A DNA stretch of 64,000 nt from Flavimaricola marinus (lineage in GTDB: Bacteria; Pseudomonadota; Alphaproteobacteria; Rhodobacterales; Rhodobacteraceae): the NCBI RefSeq assembly GCF_900184895.1, contig NZ_FXZK01000006.1, positions 62,001 to 126,000 on the forward strand, read 5' to 3'. Shown here piece after piece: positions 25,305-33,460 of the stretch. Made by a program: the position numbers and the translations under genes. The number at the start of each line of letters is the position of its first letter. The stretch's first letter is position 1. Under the pieces are notes generated by a model. That model saw only the letters and a program-made list of their open reading frames with translations, was not told where the DNA came from and did no database searches.

Positions 25305-26813
25305 ATGTTCCGGCCCCCGCAGCAGTCCCGATACGCCCCACGTCGGGTTGCGGTTGCCTCACTCATGCAAGAGACCAACACCTTTTCACCAATTCCAACG
25401 ACTGTCGGCTTGTTTGAGGACCACTACATCTACCGTGCCGAGGAGATAATTTCAGGTTTCGGTGCTGCGCGTGTCGAGGTTCCTGCGGTGATGGACTCGC
25501 TCGCCGCGGCTGGCATCGAGACAGTGCCTCTATTGGCTACTTATGCCGCTGCGGCTGGGCCGATGGGCCGGGATGAGTTTGAGATCATCGTCTCGGAGAT
25601 TGAATCTCGGTTGCGAGCTGCTGGCCGTCTGGATGGTTTGATCCTCGTACTGCACGGTGCGTTGGTCGTTGCCGATCAGCCGGACGGAGACGGTGAGATC
25701 ATTGCGCGTATGCGGGCGATCTTGCCTGACGGTGTGCCTATCGGCGTGTCCTTGGACCTTCACGGGCACATCACGCCCCTCATGCTTCAGGCGCATACCT
25801 TTCACGTGGGATACAAAGAATATCCCCACATCGACATGTATGAGACCGGCGAGCGCATCGCCTCATTGATGGTCGATGTGCTAGCGGGTGAGGCCCGGCC
25901 GGTCATGGCCATGGCCAAATGCCCGGTCGTTGTGCCGGCCGTCTGCGGCCGAACGACGGATGGTCCCTTGGCCGAAGTAGCCCGGGCCGCGCGTGAGATG
26001 GAGGCTTCGGGCCGAGCCCTTCATGCGTCGATCTTTCCAGTGCAGCCTTGGATAGACGTTCCGGACTTGGGCTTTGCGGGAATGGTTTGCAGCGATAGCG
26101 ACCTCAAAGCCGCGCGGGCATGTGCGGATGAACTTGCCGCGATGGTTTTCGCTGCTCGACATGACTTCGATCTTGGGCTGGTGGAGCTCCTACAGGCCAT
26201 CGAGATCGGTCATAACAGTCCTGGCATGACGCTTGTCGCCGATACAGGGGATGCACCTGCCGGAGGGGCGCCCGCCGATAGTGCGGAAGTGTTGAGGGCA
26301 TTGCTCGAAGTTGGTGCGCGAGACTGGGAACGCATCAGCCTTTTGTCATTATGTGACCCTGCCGCGGCGCTGGCTGCGCGGGCCGCGGGAGTGGGGGCGG
26401 AGATCGAGGTGCCGTTGGGGCATGCATTCTCCGTGGCGGCCGGTGAACCGGTTGTCGTCACGGCAAGGGTCCTCTCGCTTTCGAATGGGCGGTATGAAAT
26501 GCGAGACGCGGGGGCGCAAGGGCTGCAGATGGACATGGGGCCGACCTCTGTTCTGGCGGTTGGTCAGATCAGAATTGTGGTGCGCAGCCGACCGTCCGTG
26601 GAATGGGACACGGGCATGTATCTGTCGCAGGGGGTGAACCCGGCCGATGCAGCGCTGGTTTTTGTGAAGTCTCCGTCTCATTTTCGGGTGGGCTTTGGTC
26701 CTCTGGCCGAACGGATCCTGCTTGCCGACACATCGGGGCCGACCTGCGCGGACGTTCGGCGCTTGCCTTACCGGCACGTCACCCGGCCCTTGTATCCACT
26801 TGACGAATTCTAG
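25305..26813 (+). CDS. M81 family metallopeptidase / MlrC-like protein
   Basis: About 502 aa. RVAVASLMQETNTFSP at the N-terminus and GLILVLHGALVV, DLHGHITPLML and YKEYPHIDMYETG in the middle are the family signatures; the last two carry the presumed zinc ligands (Asp/His). The C-terminal MlrC_C domain has DTGDAPAGGAP and FVKSPSHFRVGF. MlrC of microcystin degraders hydrolyses a linear peptide, but most family members sit in small-molecule catabolic loci with unknown substrate. ATG 25305 fits the family N-terminus; the frame extends upstream to TTG 25260. It begins an operon with mannonate dehydratase. Confidence 0.85.
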   Translation: MFRPPQQSRYAPRRVAVASLMQETNTFSPIPTTVGLFEDHYIYRAEEIISGFGAARVEVPAVMDSLAAAGIETVPLLATYAAAAGPMGRDEFEIIVSEIESRLRAAGRLDGLILVLHGALVVADQPDGDGEIIARMRAILPDGVPIGVSLDLHGHITPLMLQAHTFHVGYKEYPHIDMYETGERIASLMVDVLAGEARPVMAMAKCPVVVPAVCGRTTDGPLAEVARAAREMEASGRALHASIFPVQPWIDVPDLGFAGMVCSDSDLKAARACADELAAMVFAARHDFDLGLVELLQAIEIGHNSPGMTLVADTGDAPAGGAPADSAEVLRALLEVGARDWERISLLSLCDPAAALAARAAGVGAEIEVPLGHAFSVAAGEPVVVTARVLSLSNGRYEMRDAGAQGLQMDMGPTSVLAVGQIRIVVRSRPSVEWDTGMYLSQGVNPADAALVFVKSPSHFRVGFGPLAERILLADTSGPTCADVRRLPYRHVTRPLYPLDEF

Positions 26814-26822
26814 GAGGCCATT

Positions 26823-27794
26823 GTGAGGCTGACCATGGTTGCTCACCCGCCGACAGATACCAATCTTACGATTCTCCGGCAATTGGGGGTAGAGGAGGCT
26901 GTCCACTACGATATGGCTGGTCTGCCGGACGATCTTGATGCCCTAACAGCGATCCGCGCGAGATATTCGGACTTTGGACTACGATGGACCGTGGCGGAAT
27001 CTGGTCCGCCCATCGATCGGATTGTAATGAGCAAGTCGGGCTGGCAAGCACAGACAGAGCGATACAAAAAGACACTCGGACATCTTGGCCGGCTTGGTGT
27101 CGAAGTCGTTGCGTATAACTTCATGCCGCAAGTTTCGACCGACGCTATGGTCGTGCGGACAGCCATGGACAGGCAGACCCGCGGCAATGCATTGACCAGT
27201 GGGTTTCGACTGGCGGACGTCACAGACCGAACGTTGCCGCACGATGAAGTGGCGATCCCGCGTGAATCCATGTGGGACAATCTGGAGCGTTTCCTCAACG
27301 ACGTAATCCCGGCAGCCGAGGCGGCCGGCGTGCAAATGGCGCTTCACCCGGACGATCCGCCCTTACCCGAGATGTGCGGTCTGCAACGGATCGTGGGGAG
27401 CGTCGAGGACTTTGACAGGGTTCTAGAGATATCCAAAAGCCCGGCGAACTCAATGACCATGTGCTTTGGGTGCTTTGCCGAGGCCGGGCATGACATCCCA
27501 TCTCTGATCCGGCGTTGGGCGGCGCGGATCGGGTTCGTCCACGTTCGCGATATCCGCGGCCGATGGGATGATTTCATCGAGACGTTCCCGGATGATGGGC
27601 AGACAGACATGTTCGCGGCATTCGAGGCGCTATACGATATTGGATACGCCGGGCCTTTGCGCAGCGATCACGCGCCGTTGATGGCCGGCGATGATGTCGA
27701 AAACGACGGCTATGCGATCACCGGCCATGTCTTTGCCATGGGATATCTCAGAGGCCTGGCTGAGAGCGTTTCCAAAGCGAGATCGAATGGATAG
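26823..27794 (+). CDS. Mannonate dehydratase (UxuA-like)
   Basis: 323 aa. HPDDPP (metal-binding region), MTMCFGCFAEAG in place of the usual LTFCxG segment, FVHVRDIRG, and the C-terminal YAGPLRSDHAP all match UxuA. The reaction is dehydration of D-mannonate to 2-keto-3-deoxy-D-gluconate. Escherichia coli UxuA is near 394 aa, so this belongs to the shorter UxuA-like group, and a related sugar acid may be the true substrate. GTG 26823 has AGGAGG six bases upstream. Its product type would suit the aldolases in this region. Confidence 0.82.
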   Translation: MRLTMVAHPPTDTNLTILRQLGVEEAVHYDMAGLPDDLDALTAIRARYSDFGLRWTVAESGPPIDRIVMSKSGWQAQTERYKKTLGHLGRLGVEVVAYNFMPQVSTDAMVVRTAMDRQTRGNALTSGFRLADVTDRTLPHDEVAIPRESMWDNLERFLNDVIPAAEAAGVQMALHPDDPPLPEMCGLQRIVGSVEDFDRVLEISKSPANSMTMCFGCFAEAGHDIPSLIRRWAARIGFVHVRDIRGRWDDFIETFPDDGQTDMFAAFEALYDIGYAGPLRSDHAPLMAGDDVENDGYAITGHVFAMGYLRGLAESVSKARSNG

Positions 27795-28030
27795 GCGTAT
27801 GGCTGATGGTGCCGGTGAAGTCATCGACGTGGGAACCGCAATGAATAATCCATGCCCTACGTTGTGAAGCTGTTTTGGATTTCAAGGCGCCGTATCGAGT
27901 TCGTGCAGTCGCCTGTGTGCGATGTGACCGACGGGCGAGACGGACCGATTCAGGTTGGCCGGCGAAAGTCGGATGAATGCCGCTTCGGAGGCCGACATTG
28001 AACACCAACAGAAACAAAGGAGTAAACGAC

Positions 28031-28696
28031 ATGACCGAGCGGCTCGACATTCTAGAGGTCTGCGCAAAGGAGCTCTATTCAGCAGTGGTTTGCGACACGC
28101 TCGACAGTATCGGACTCCGAGATCAGGCGGTTGCGCCGGGTTTGGAGCCCCTTGCGACCGACATGACGATCTTTGGCTTTGCGCGCGTCGGTATTTACAT
28201 GCCGATCTATCACGATGACGATCAGGTCAACGTCTATGAAAACGAGATTACCCTCGTTGATAGTCTTGCTCCGGGAGAAGTGCCGATCATCTCGTGCAAT
28301 GGGAACCGGTCCATCGCACCATGGGGCGAACTGCTGTCCACTCGCGCGCAGGTCTTGAAGAGCGCGGGCTGTATAACCGACGGCTGCGTCCGCGACGTCA
28401 AGCTGATCAAGGAGATGGGGTATTCCGTTTTCTCGGCTGGCCGAAATCCCGTAGACACCAAATATCGTGGCAAAATGATGTGGCTAGACGTGCCGTGTGT
28501 CATTGGCGGTGTGACCGTCAATTCCGGCGATCTCGTAATTGCCGATCTGGACGGAATTGTATTCGTGCCAAGGGGCCGCATCGATGAAGTCATTGAGGGC
28601 GCTCTCGCGAAAGTACGTTCGGAGAACACGGTTCGTGATGAATTGCGGGCGGGCCGAAGCCTCGCAGAGGTTTTCGCAAGTCATGGCATTCTGTAG
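28031..28696 (+). CDS. RraA family protein
   Basis: About 221 aa. Family segments are SAVVCDTLDSIGL, CITDGCVRDV (with the Arg-Asp pair of RraA-like aldolases), YSVFSAGRNPVD and VNSGDLVIADLDGIVFVP. Related proteins are 4-hydroxy-4-methyl-2-oxoglutarate/oxaloacetate aldolases, or RraA itself, which inhibits RNase E. In this catabolic context a metal-dependent 2-keto-acid aldolase is more likely than the RNase inhibitor. ATG 28031 follows AAAGGAG. The 236 bases upstream contain no gene I can support. Confidence 0.85.
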   Translation: MTERLDILEVCAKELYSAVVCDTLDSIGLRDQAVAPGLEPLATDMTIFGFARVGIYMPIYHDDDQVNVYENEITLVDSLAPGEVPIISCNGNRSIAPWGELLSTRAQVLKSAGCITDGCVRDVKLIKEMGYSVFSAGRNPVDTKYRGKMMWLDVPCVIGGVTVNSGDLVIADLDGIVFVPRGRIDEVIEGALAKVRSENTVRDELRAGRSLAEVFASHGIL

Positions 28697-28703
28697 CCGG
28701 GAC

Positions 28704-28739
28704 AACGAGCCGCGATCTGAGTGAGCATGGTGGCTCGTT
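28704..28739. terminator. Hairpin after RraA-like gene
   Basis: Perfect 8-base arms AACGAGCC (28704-28711) and GGCTCGTT (28732-28739) begin eight bases after the stop codon. There is no T-run, so this may be a transcript-end or stability structure rather than a classical terminator. It marks the end of the catabolic island; the remainder of the gap to 28867 is featureless. Confidence 0.4.
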
Positions 28740-28867
28740 CGGCGGTCGAGCGGTGCGAAGTGTTGTGATTGGTCTTTGCGGAGTTGACCGATTCCGCAAA
28801 AAGCGGTTCTCTCAAGCCACTTCGCCGATCATGTGAGTGACCTGATAGCGAACATCTATCTGTTCAG

Positions 28868-29203
28868 TCACTTGTCGCTGCAGAACAAGTCATAAACAAG
28901 TTCAATCATCCGACGTGCACGCTCATCTGCGAGGCTGTAGTAGATGGCTTTGCCCTCGCGCCGAGGCGTTACCAGACCTTCGTGACGCAACCGTGCCAAT
29001 TGCTGCGAGACAGCGGCTTGACGTGCAGCGAGCAGTTCTTCTAGGTCCGTCACGGATTTTTCGCCGGACGTAAGATGGCACAAGATCATCAGGCGGCCCT
29101 CATGGCTGATCGCCTTGAGATAGTTCGTCGCCTTTGTGGCGTTTTCCATGAGCTCGTCGAGCTCATGACTTGAAATGCTATTCCTCAGGGCGGGTCTAGG
29201 CAT
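28868..29203 (-). CDS. soxR: ArsR-type sulfur-responsive repressor of the sox cluster
   Basis: About 111 aa winged-helix protein of the SoxR/SqrR/BigR type. The recognition helix is AARQAAVSQQLARLRHEGLV, followed by the wing PRREGKAIYYSL. The two thiol-sensor cysteines of the group are present, one in LMILCHL and one at the C-terminus in YDLFCSDK. Family members form a di- or tetrasulfide bridge in the presence of reactive sulfur and leave DNA. It is downstream of soxS on the same strand and divergent from soxV, as in Paracoccus. It probably represses the cluster. Confidence 0.9.
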   Translation of the reverse strand: MPRPALRNSISSHELDELMENATKATNYLKAISHEGRLMILCHLTSGEKSVTDLEELLAARQAAVSQQLARLRHEGLVTPRREGKAIYYSLADERARRMIELVYDLFCSDK

Positions 29204-29341
29204 CATGAATGACCTTTGATCTCGGACATGCTCAGCTGCAAATCACAATTCTCGTTACAAACTATGACTTTACCGCAAACTCGCGAAACATGGAAAGACC
29301 AATTTGCCACGCGCGGCGACTGTGTGCTGCGCGCATGGCAA

Positions 29342-29695
29342 TCAGGGAGACGCATCTTTCAACATCATTCCCAGAAGTCCCCAGAAGAAATCCTCGCCCG
29401 GGTATCCTTCTAACCGGTTTATCTCCTCTCCGTCGATCAACAGAATGAACGTTGGAGTGTAGACTACGGGGCGTGCCAAAACGATTCCGTCTGGAAGAGG
29501 TTCTGACTTGTCGAAACGCAGCAAGGGGGCGGCGATACCCTCGGGCGAGATCGGGTAGATCGGCGCGATTTCGGAATTCCAGCGCGCACACCAGATGCAC
29601 CCTGTTTCCTCCGCCATGGCCAACCTCGTTTCACCGACGGTCGGCCCCGACAGCAGGACAAAGACGGCCGTTGCGACAGCCAAGAAGCGATACAT
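29342..29695 (-). CDS. soxS: Periplasmic thioredoxin-like SoxS
   Basis: About 117 aa. An N-terminal hydrophobic signal or anchor (FLAVATAVFVLLSGPTVG) is followed by a thioredoxin-type CxxC in TGCIWCARW and by YTPTFILLIDGEEINRLEGY, which has the cis-Pro region. SoxS of Paracoccus keeps the thiosulfate-oxidising system active by reducing SoxY. ATG 29695 follows GAGGAAA; the longer frame from 29776 crosses the divergent promoter. Position between soxR and soxV is conserved in the group. Confidence 0.87.
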   Translation of the reverse strand: MYRFLAVATAVFVLLSGPTVGETRLAMAEETGCIWCARWNSEIAPIYPISPEGIAAPLLRFDKSEPLPDGIVLARPVVYTPTFILLIDGEEINRLEGYPGEDFFWGLLGMMLKDASP

Positions 29696-29723
29696 GCCGT
29701 TTATTTCCTCGACATTAAATGCA

Positions 29724-29739
29724 ATAATAGGAATATTAT
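29724..29739. promoter_or_regulatory. Candidate SoxR operator in the soxS-soxV gap
   Basis: The sequence ATAATA-GGAA-TATTAT is a perfect 6-base inverted repeat in the divergent promoter, and GAATATTAT within it resembles palindromes ahead of soxB and soxH. SoxR of Paracoccus is known to bind the equivalent intergenic region. That this exact repeat is the site is inference. Confidence 0.45.
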
Positions 29740-29775
29740 GATGTATTGCGGGTTCAAACTCAAGGATTCTGCTCA

Positions 29776-30513
29776 TTGTTGGATATATCGTTCTGGGGTG
29801 CGGCTTTCGCGGGGTTGCTATCTTTCTTCTCGCCCTGTGTGCTGCCGATGGTCCCGTTCTACCTTTGTTACATGGCTGGGCTGTCGATGGCGGAGCTTCG
29901 CGATACGCCCGAGATCTCCTCGGCCGTTCGCCGTAAGCTGCTCTTTTCCGCGGTGTTCTTTGCCTTGGGAGTGACCACGATTTTCGTTCTGATGGGCATG
30001 GGCGCGACCGCGCTTGGACAGGCCTTTGTGCAATGGCGCGAGACGCTGAAGTATGCCGCAGCCGGCCTCATGGCTTTGTTCGGAATGCACTTTCTGGGAG
30101 TCCTGCGCATTCCGTTGCTGTATCGCGAGGCCCGGGTGCAATCCGAGATGGCACCGTCGACCATTATGGGGGCCTATCTCATGGGGCTTGCGTTCGGATT
30201 TGGCTGGACGCCCTGTGTCGGGCCGGCGCTCGCGTCAATTCTCATGATTGCCAGCGGCATGGGGGACGTGATGCGTGGTGGGCTACTCTTGTTCGTCTAT
30301 GGCATCGCAATGACCGCTCCGTTCATTGTCGCGGCTCTTTTTGCCAAGCCGTTCCTGAGCTGGGTCCAGCGCAACCGCAAGTATCTGGCGCATGTGGAAA
30401 AGGTCATGGGGGCGATGTTGATCCTGTTTGCCGTGCTCATCGCCACCGACAGCGTCAACTATATCGCTCAATGGATGATCGAAGTCATACCCGGATTTGC
30501 ACGGGTCGGGTGA
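29776..30513 (+). CDS. soxV: CcdA-like membrane thiol-electron transporter SoxV
   Basis: About 245 aa with six predicted membrane helices. The two redox cysteines lie in SFFSPCVLPMVPFYL and FGWTPCVGPALASIL, exactly as in CcdA/SoxV. It moves reducing equivalents from cytoplasmic thioredoxin to periplasmic SoxW/SoxS. The start is not an ATG: TTG 29776 has AAGGA nine bases upstream and gives the expected N-terminus (LDISFWGAAFAG). Other in-frame TTGs are at 29746 and 29779. Confidence 0.92.
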   Translation: MLDISFWGAAFAGLLSFFSPCVLPMVPFYLCYMAGLSMAELRDTPEISSAVRRKLLFSAVFFALGVTTIFVLMGMGATALGQAFVQWRETLKYAAAGLMALFGMHFLGVLRIPLLYREARVQSEMAPSTIMGAYLMGLAFGFGWTPCVGPALASILMIASGMGDVMRGGLLLFVYGIAMTAPFIVAALFAKPFLSWVQRNRKYLAHVEKVMGAMLILFAVLIATDSVNYIAQWMIEVIPGFARVG

Positions 30514-30530
30514 GAAAAGGGAGAGTGAGA

Positions 30531-31100
30531 ATGTTTCGAAAGCTATTTGTGGCCGCCGCTCTGCTGTCTGCGGGGCCGTTGTCTGCACAGACCCTCGGCG
30601 ATGACGGTCTGCACAAGGCGGAGTGGATGCGGGACACTTTTCTTGATCTGCGCGAGGACTTGGAGGAGGCGAACGCCGAAGGGCTGCGCCTCATGGTAAT
30701 GGTCGAGCAGCGCGGATGCATCTACTGCACCGAATTGCATGAAAGGGTTTTGGTAGATCCCGAGATCGAGGCATTCATTCGAGACCACTATTTCGTGGTG
30801 CAGTTGAACATGTTCGGTGACCGTGAAGTGACCGATTTTGACGGCACGACGATGAGCGAAAAGAACATGATTCAGGACTGGGGTTTGTTCTTTACGCCAA
30901 CGATTCTCTTCTACCCGCCGGACGTGCCCGAGGACCTACGCGGACAACAGGCCGCGGCGGTCGTCATGCCGGGTGCTTTCGGCCGTTCGACTGTCCTCAA
31001 CCTGCTCACTTGGGTCGCCGAGGAAGGCTATCTGGGGGACGAGGTCTTCCAGAAGTACCATGCAAGAATGATTGAAGAACAAGGGCTTGTGGAGGATTGA
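30531..31100 (+). CDS. soxW: Periplasmic thioredoxin SoxW
   Basis: About 189 aa. The signal peptide is FRKLFVAAALLSAGPLSAQ; the CxxC lies in EQRGCIYCTELH, and FFTPTILFYPPD carries the cis-Pro loop. It receives electrons from SoxV and acts on periplasmic Sox components. ATG 30531 follows AAAAGGGAGAG, 17 bases after the soxV stop. An overlapping longer frame starting at 30033 is an artefact of the soxV coding sequence. Confidence 0.92.
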   Translation: MFRKLFVAAALLSAGPLSAQTLGDDGLHKAEWMRDTFLDLREDLEEANAEGLRLMVMVEQRGCIYCTELHERVLVDPEIEAFIRDHYFVVQLNMFGDREVTDFDGTTMSEKNMIQDWGLFFTPTILFYPPDVPEDLRGQQAAAVVMPGAFGRSTVLNLLTWVAEEGYLGDEVFQKYHARMIEEQGLVED

Positions 31101-31216
31101 GGTGAGGCTCCCGCTGCGTGTGCAAGGCAATTATATGCAAAGATAAGAATTTATGATTGCGTCATGTGAGCTTTGCGAGTTACGGTACCGATACGCGGAT
31201 ATGCCAGGGAGGACAT

Positions 31217-31690
31217 ATGCGACATCCAGCAATTCTTGCCGCCGGAGTGGCGGTTTTCGGGACTATTGTCGCCGCTGATGTGGTCGCTCCTTCGAGCGTC
31301 GTTTTCGGCGACTACGGCGCGGTGGAGATGTCACTGTCGGGCCAGCCGGGCGACCCCGTATCGGGATTGGCCGTCATGGAGACCAAGGGGAGTGGCAACT
31401 GCGTTGCCTGTCACCAGATTTCGACGAGTGAAGCGGCGTTTCAAGGTAACGTCGGGCCTCCGCTCGATGGCGTCGGCGGTCGTTGGAGCACAGAGGAGCT
31501 TCGCGGAATTGTCGCCAATGCCAAGATGGTTTTCCCCGATTCAGTGATGCCATCCTTCTACCGGGTCGACGGGTATACCCGCCCGGGCGACGCTTTCACC
31601 GGCAAAGCCGCGGCTGGCGAACTGGATCCGTTGCTGACCGCTCAACAAATCGAAGACGTGGTCGCCTATCTGGCGACACTGACGGACTAA
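31217..31690 (+). CDS. soxX: SoxX c-type cytochrome subunit of SoxAX
   Basis: About 157 aa. A signal sequence precedes a single haem-binding CxxCH at residues 62-66 (NCVACHQ) with candidate axial Met in DSVMPSFYRV. SoxX pairs with SoxA to attach thiosulfate to the SoxY cysteine. ATG 31217 has AGGGAGG five bases upstream. The 116-base gap after soxW contains AT-rich sequence around 31135-31160 (including GAATTTATGATTG) that may be a second regulated promoter. Confidence 0.93.
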   Translation: MRHPAILAAGVAVFGTIVAADVVAPSSVVFGDYGAVEMSLSGQPGDPVSGLAVMETKGSGNCVACHQISTSEAAFQGNVGPPLDGVGGRWSTEELRGIVANAKMVFPDSVMPSFYRVDGYTRPGDAFTGKAAAGELDPLLTAQQIEDVVAYLATLTD

Positions 31691-31705
31691 TTCGTAGGAG
31701 ACGTT

Positions 31706-32128
31706 ATGAAACTCAATCGTCGTGATATGATCGTTTTGACGGCCGGGGCATCAGTCGCGGCACTGTTGCCGGTTGCCTCAAGCGCTCAAGAAGCCGTTGA
31801 CGCCATCATTGCCGAATTCACCGGCGGGGCCGAGATGGGGGCTGAGGGGCTGACGCTGACTACCCCTGAGATCGCCGAGAACGGAAATACCGTGCCGGTC
31901 GAAGTCGATGCTCCCGGCGCGGCCTCGATTTTGGTCTTGGCCTCGGGCAACCCAACGCCAAAAGTCGCAACCTTTACCTTTGGCCCAATGGCCGGGGCGC
32001 AGTTTGCGTCGACCCGCATCCGGCTGGCCGGAACGCAGGACGTCGTGGCCATTGCAAAGATGCAGGACGGCAGCTTTGTCCGTGCGTCCCGCGAAGTGAA
32101 AGTGACCATCGGCGGCTGCGGCGGCTGA
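31706..32128 (+). CDS. soxY: Sulfur carrier protein SoxY
   Basis: 140 aa ending in the diagnostic GGCGG swinging arm, whose Cys carries the sulfur substrate. The N-terminus is a Tat-type signal (LNRRDMIVLTAGASVAALLP). The family's conserved FGPMAGAQFASTRIRL is present. It is exported with SoxZ and is the substrate platform of the pathway. The gene is 15 bases after soxX and 16 before soxZ. Confidence 0.96.
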   Translation: MKLNRRDMIVLTAGASVAALLPVASSAQEAVDAIIAEFTGGAEMGAEGLTLTTPEIAENGNTVPVEVDAPGAASILVLASGNPTPKVATFTFGPMAGAQFASTRIRLAGTQDVVAIAKMQDGSFVRASREVKVTIGGCGG

Positions 32129-32144
32129 GGCGAGGAGAGACACC

Positions 32145-32474
32145 ATGGTAGATACAGCAACACCCCGCGTCCGCGTTCCGCGTGATGCCACGGCCGGCGA
32201 GATCATCGAGATCAAGACCTTGATCAGCCACGATATGGAATCGGGTCAACGCCGGAATGGCGATGGCGATCTTATTCCCCGGTCCATTATCAACCGATTC
32301 ACGTGCGACTTTAATGGCCAGAACGTCATTGACGTCGCCATGGAGCCGGCAATCTCGACCAATCCGTTCTTTGAATTCATGGCCATTGTGCCGGAATCGG
32401 GGACCTTCGTCTTCACCTGGTACGATGACGATGGCGATGTCTACACGGATTCCAAAGACATCACAGTCACTTGA
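32145..32474 (+). CDS. soxZ: SoxZ
   Basis: 109 aa without a signal peptide, as expected because SoxZ is exported as a complex with Tat-carried SoxY. PRVRVPRDATAGEIIEIKTL and the ISTNPFFEF/DDDGD segments are typical. It is the structural partner of SoxY. The gene follows GAGGAGAGACACC ahead of ATG 32145. Confidence 0.95.
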   Translation: MVDTATPRVRVPRDATAGEIIEIKTLISHDMESGQRRNGDGDLIPRSIINRFTCDFNGQNVIDVAMEPAISTNPFFEFMAIVPESGTFVFTWYDDDGDVYTDSKDITVT

Positions 32475-32503
32475 CGCAGGGCTTCGTAGGGGAGGACGGA
32501 CTG

Positions 32504-33367
32504 ATGACGAATAGAATTTTTAAGTCAGGCCTTGGGCTGCTCGGCGTCCTTGCCATGAGCGGCGCGGCGGCAGCACAGGACGCAGAGGCCCGCCTCGTCC
32601 TGAACGAGGAAACACCGATGGTCACGGTTGCGGATGCACCTGAGCACATGGCGGATACCGGGATCCGGACCATTTATTCGGGTTGGGCGTTCAGAACGGG
32701 GACGACACAGGAACTCCAGGCTGACGATTTCATCAACCCGGCATTCCTTGCGGTGGACGAAGCTATCGTCGCTTGGGACGAAGTCGATGGCACCGCAGGC
32801 GAAAGCTGTGCGAATTGTCACGGCGACGTGGAAGAAAGCATGGCCGGTGTTCGCGCCGTCTATCCGCGCTGGAACGAAGAGGCCGGGGAATTGCGGACGC
32901 TCGCGGCGCAGATCAACAACTGCCGCACGGAGCAAATGGGTGCAGAGCCCTACAAGTATGACGGCTCGGAAATGACCGCGATGGAGGCTCTTATCTCGGT
33001 TCAGTCTCGCGGGATGCCTGTCAACGTGGCCATCGATGGTCCGGTTGCGGATATCTGGGAACAGGGTCGCGAGATGTATTACACGCGCTTTGGTCAACTT
33101 GAATTGAGCTGCGCAAATTGCCATGAGCAAAACTATGGCAATTACATTCGCGCGGATCATCTCAGCCAAGGCCAGATCAACGGTTTTCCGACCTATCGTC
33201 TCAAGCAGAATGCTTTGATCCAGACGCAGAACAGGTTCCGGGGGTGCATTCGTGACACACGCGCCGAAACCTATGCTGTCGGCAGCCCCGAGTTCGATGC
33301 GCTAGAGCTCTATGTTGCCAGCCGCGGCAACGGGCTGTCCGTCGAAGGGCCCGCCGTCCGACCATAA
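32504..33367 (+). CDS. soxA: SoxA dihaem c-type cytochrome, catalytic subunit of SoxAX
   Basis: About 287 aa. After the signal peptide come CxxCH at 102-106 (CANCHGD), a Cys at 140, a second CxxCH at 203-207 (CANCHEQNYG), and Cys248 in FRGCIRDTRAE. Cys248 is the persulfide/axial ligand of the active-site haem. Two intact haem motifs make this the dihaem type. It catalyses oxidative coupling of thiosulfate to SoxY. ATG 32504 follows GGGGAGGA. A strong terminator follows the stop. Confidence 0.95.
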   Translation: MTNRIFKSGLGLLGVLAMSGAAAAQDAEARLVLNEETPMVTVADAPEHMADTGIRTIYSGWAFRTGTTQELQADDFINPAFLAVDEAIVAWDEVDGTAGESCANCHGDVEESMAGVRAVYPRWNEEAGELRTLAAQINNCRTEQMGAEPYKYDGSEMTAMEALISVQSRGMPVNVAIDGPVADIWEQGREMYYTRFGQLELSCANCHEQNYGNYIRADHLSQGQINGFPTYRLKQNALIQTQNRFRGCIRDTRAETYAVGSPEFDALELYVASRGNGLSVEGPAVRP

Positions 33368-33375
33368 CGCAGACC

Positions 33376-33409
33376 AAAGCCCATCTTCGTTCTCGGAGGT
33401 GGGCTTTTT
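33376..33409 (+). terminator. Rho-independent terminator between soxA and soxB
   Basis: The stem pairs AAAGCCCATCTTCG with CGGAGGTGGGCTTT around a TTCT loop (14 pairs including two G-T wobbles) and runs into TTTTT. It begins nine bases after the soxA stop. It should end most soxVWXYZA transcripts, leaving soxB-CD to a promoter at 33410-33460. Confidence 0.85.
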
Positions 33410-33415
33410 GCTATC

Positions 33416-33426
33416 GAATAATATTC
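33416..33426. promoter_or_regulatory. Palindrome GAATAATATTC upstream of soxB
   Basis: This perfect 11-base palindrome lies right after the terminator and 35 bases before the soxB ATG. It shares GAATA/TATTC arms with the soxH site at 39594-39606. It is a likely binding site for the ArsR-type SoxR repressor. Confidence 0.5.
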
Positions 33427-33460
33427 AAAATGTCGCATGTGATGCGCAAAGGGAGAAGTC

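Noticed and set aside
27795-28030. Possible small gene between the mannonate dehydratase and RraA-like genes
   Set aside because: Only very short frames (about 22 codons) without motifs were found.
30033-31100. 355-codon ORF ending with SoxW
   Set aside because: The first 166 codons are soxV in another frame; the true soxW starts at 30531 with a ribosome site and signal peptide.
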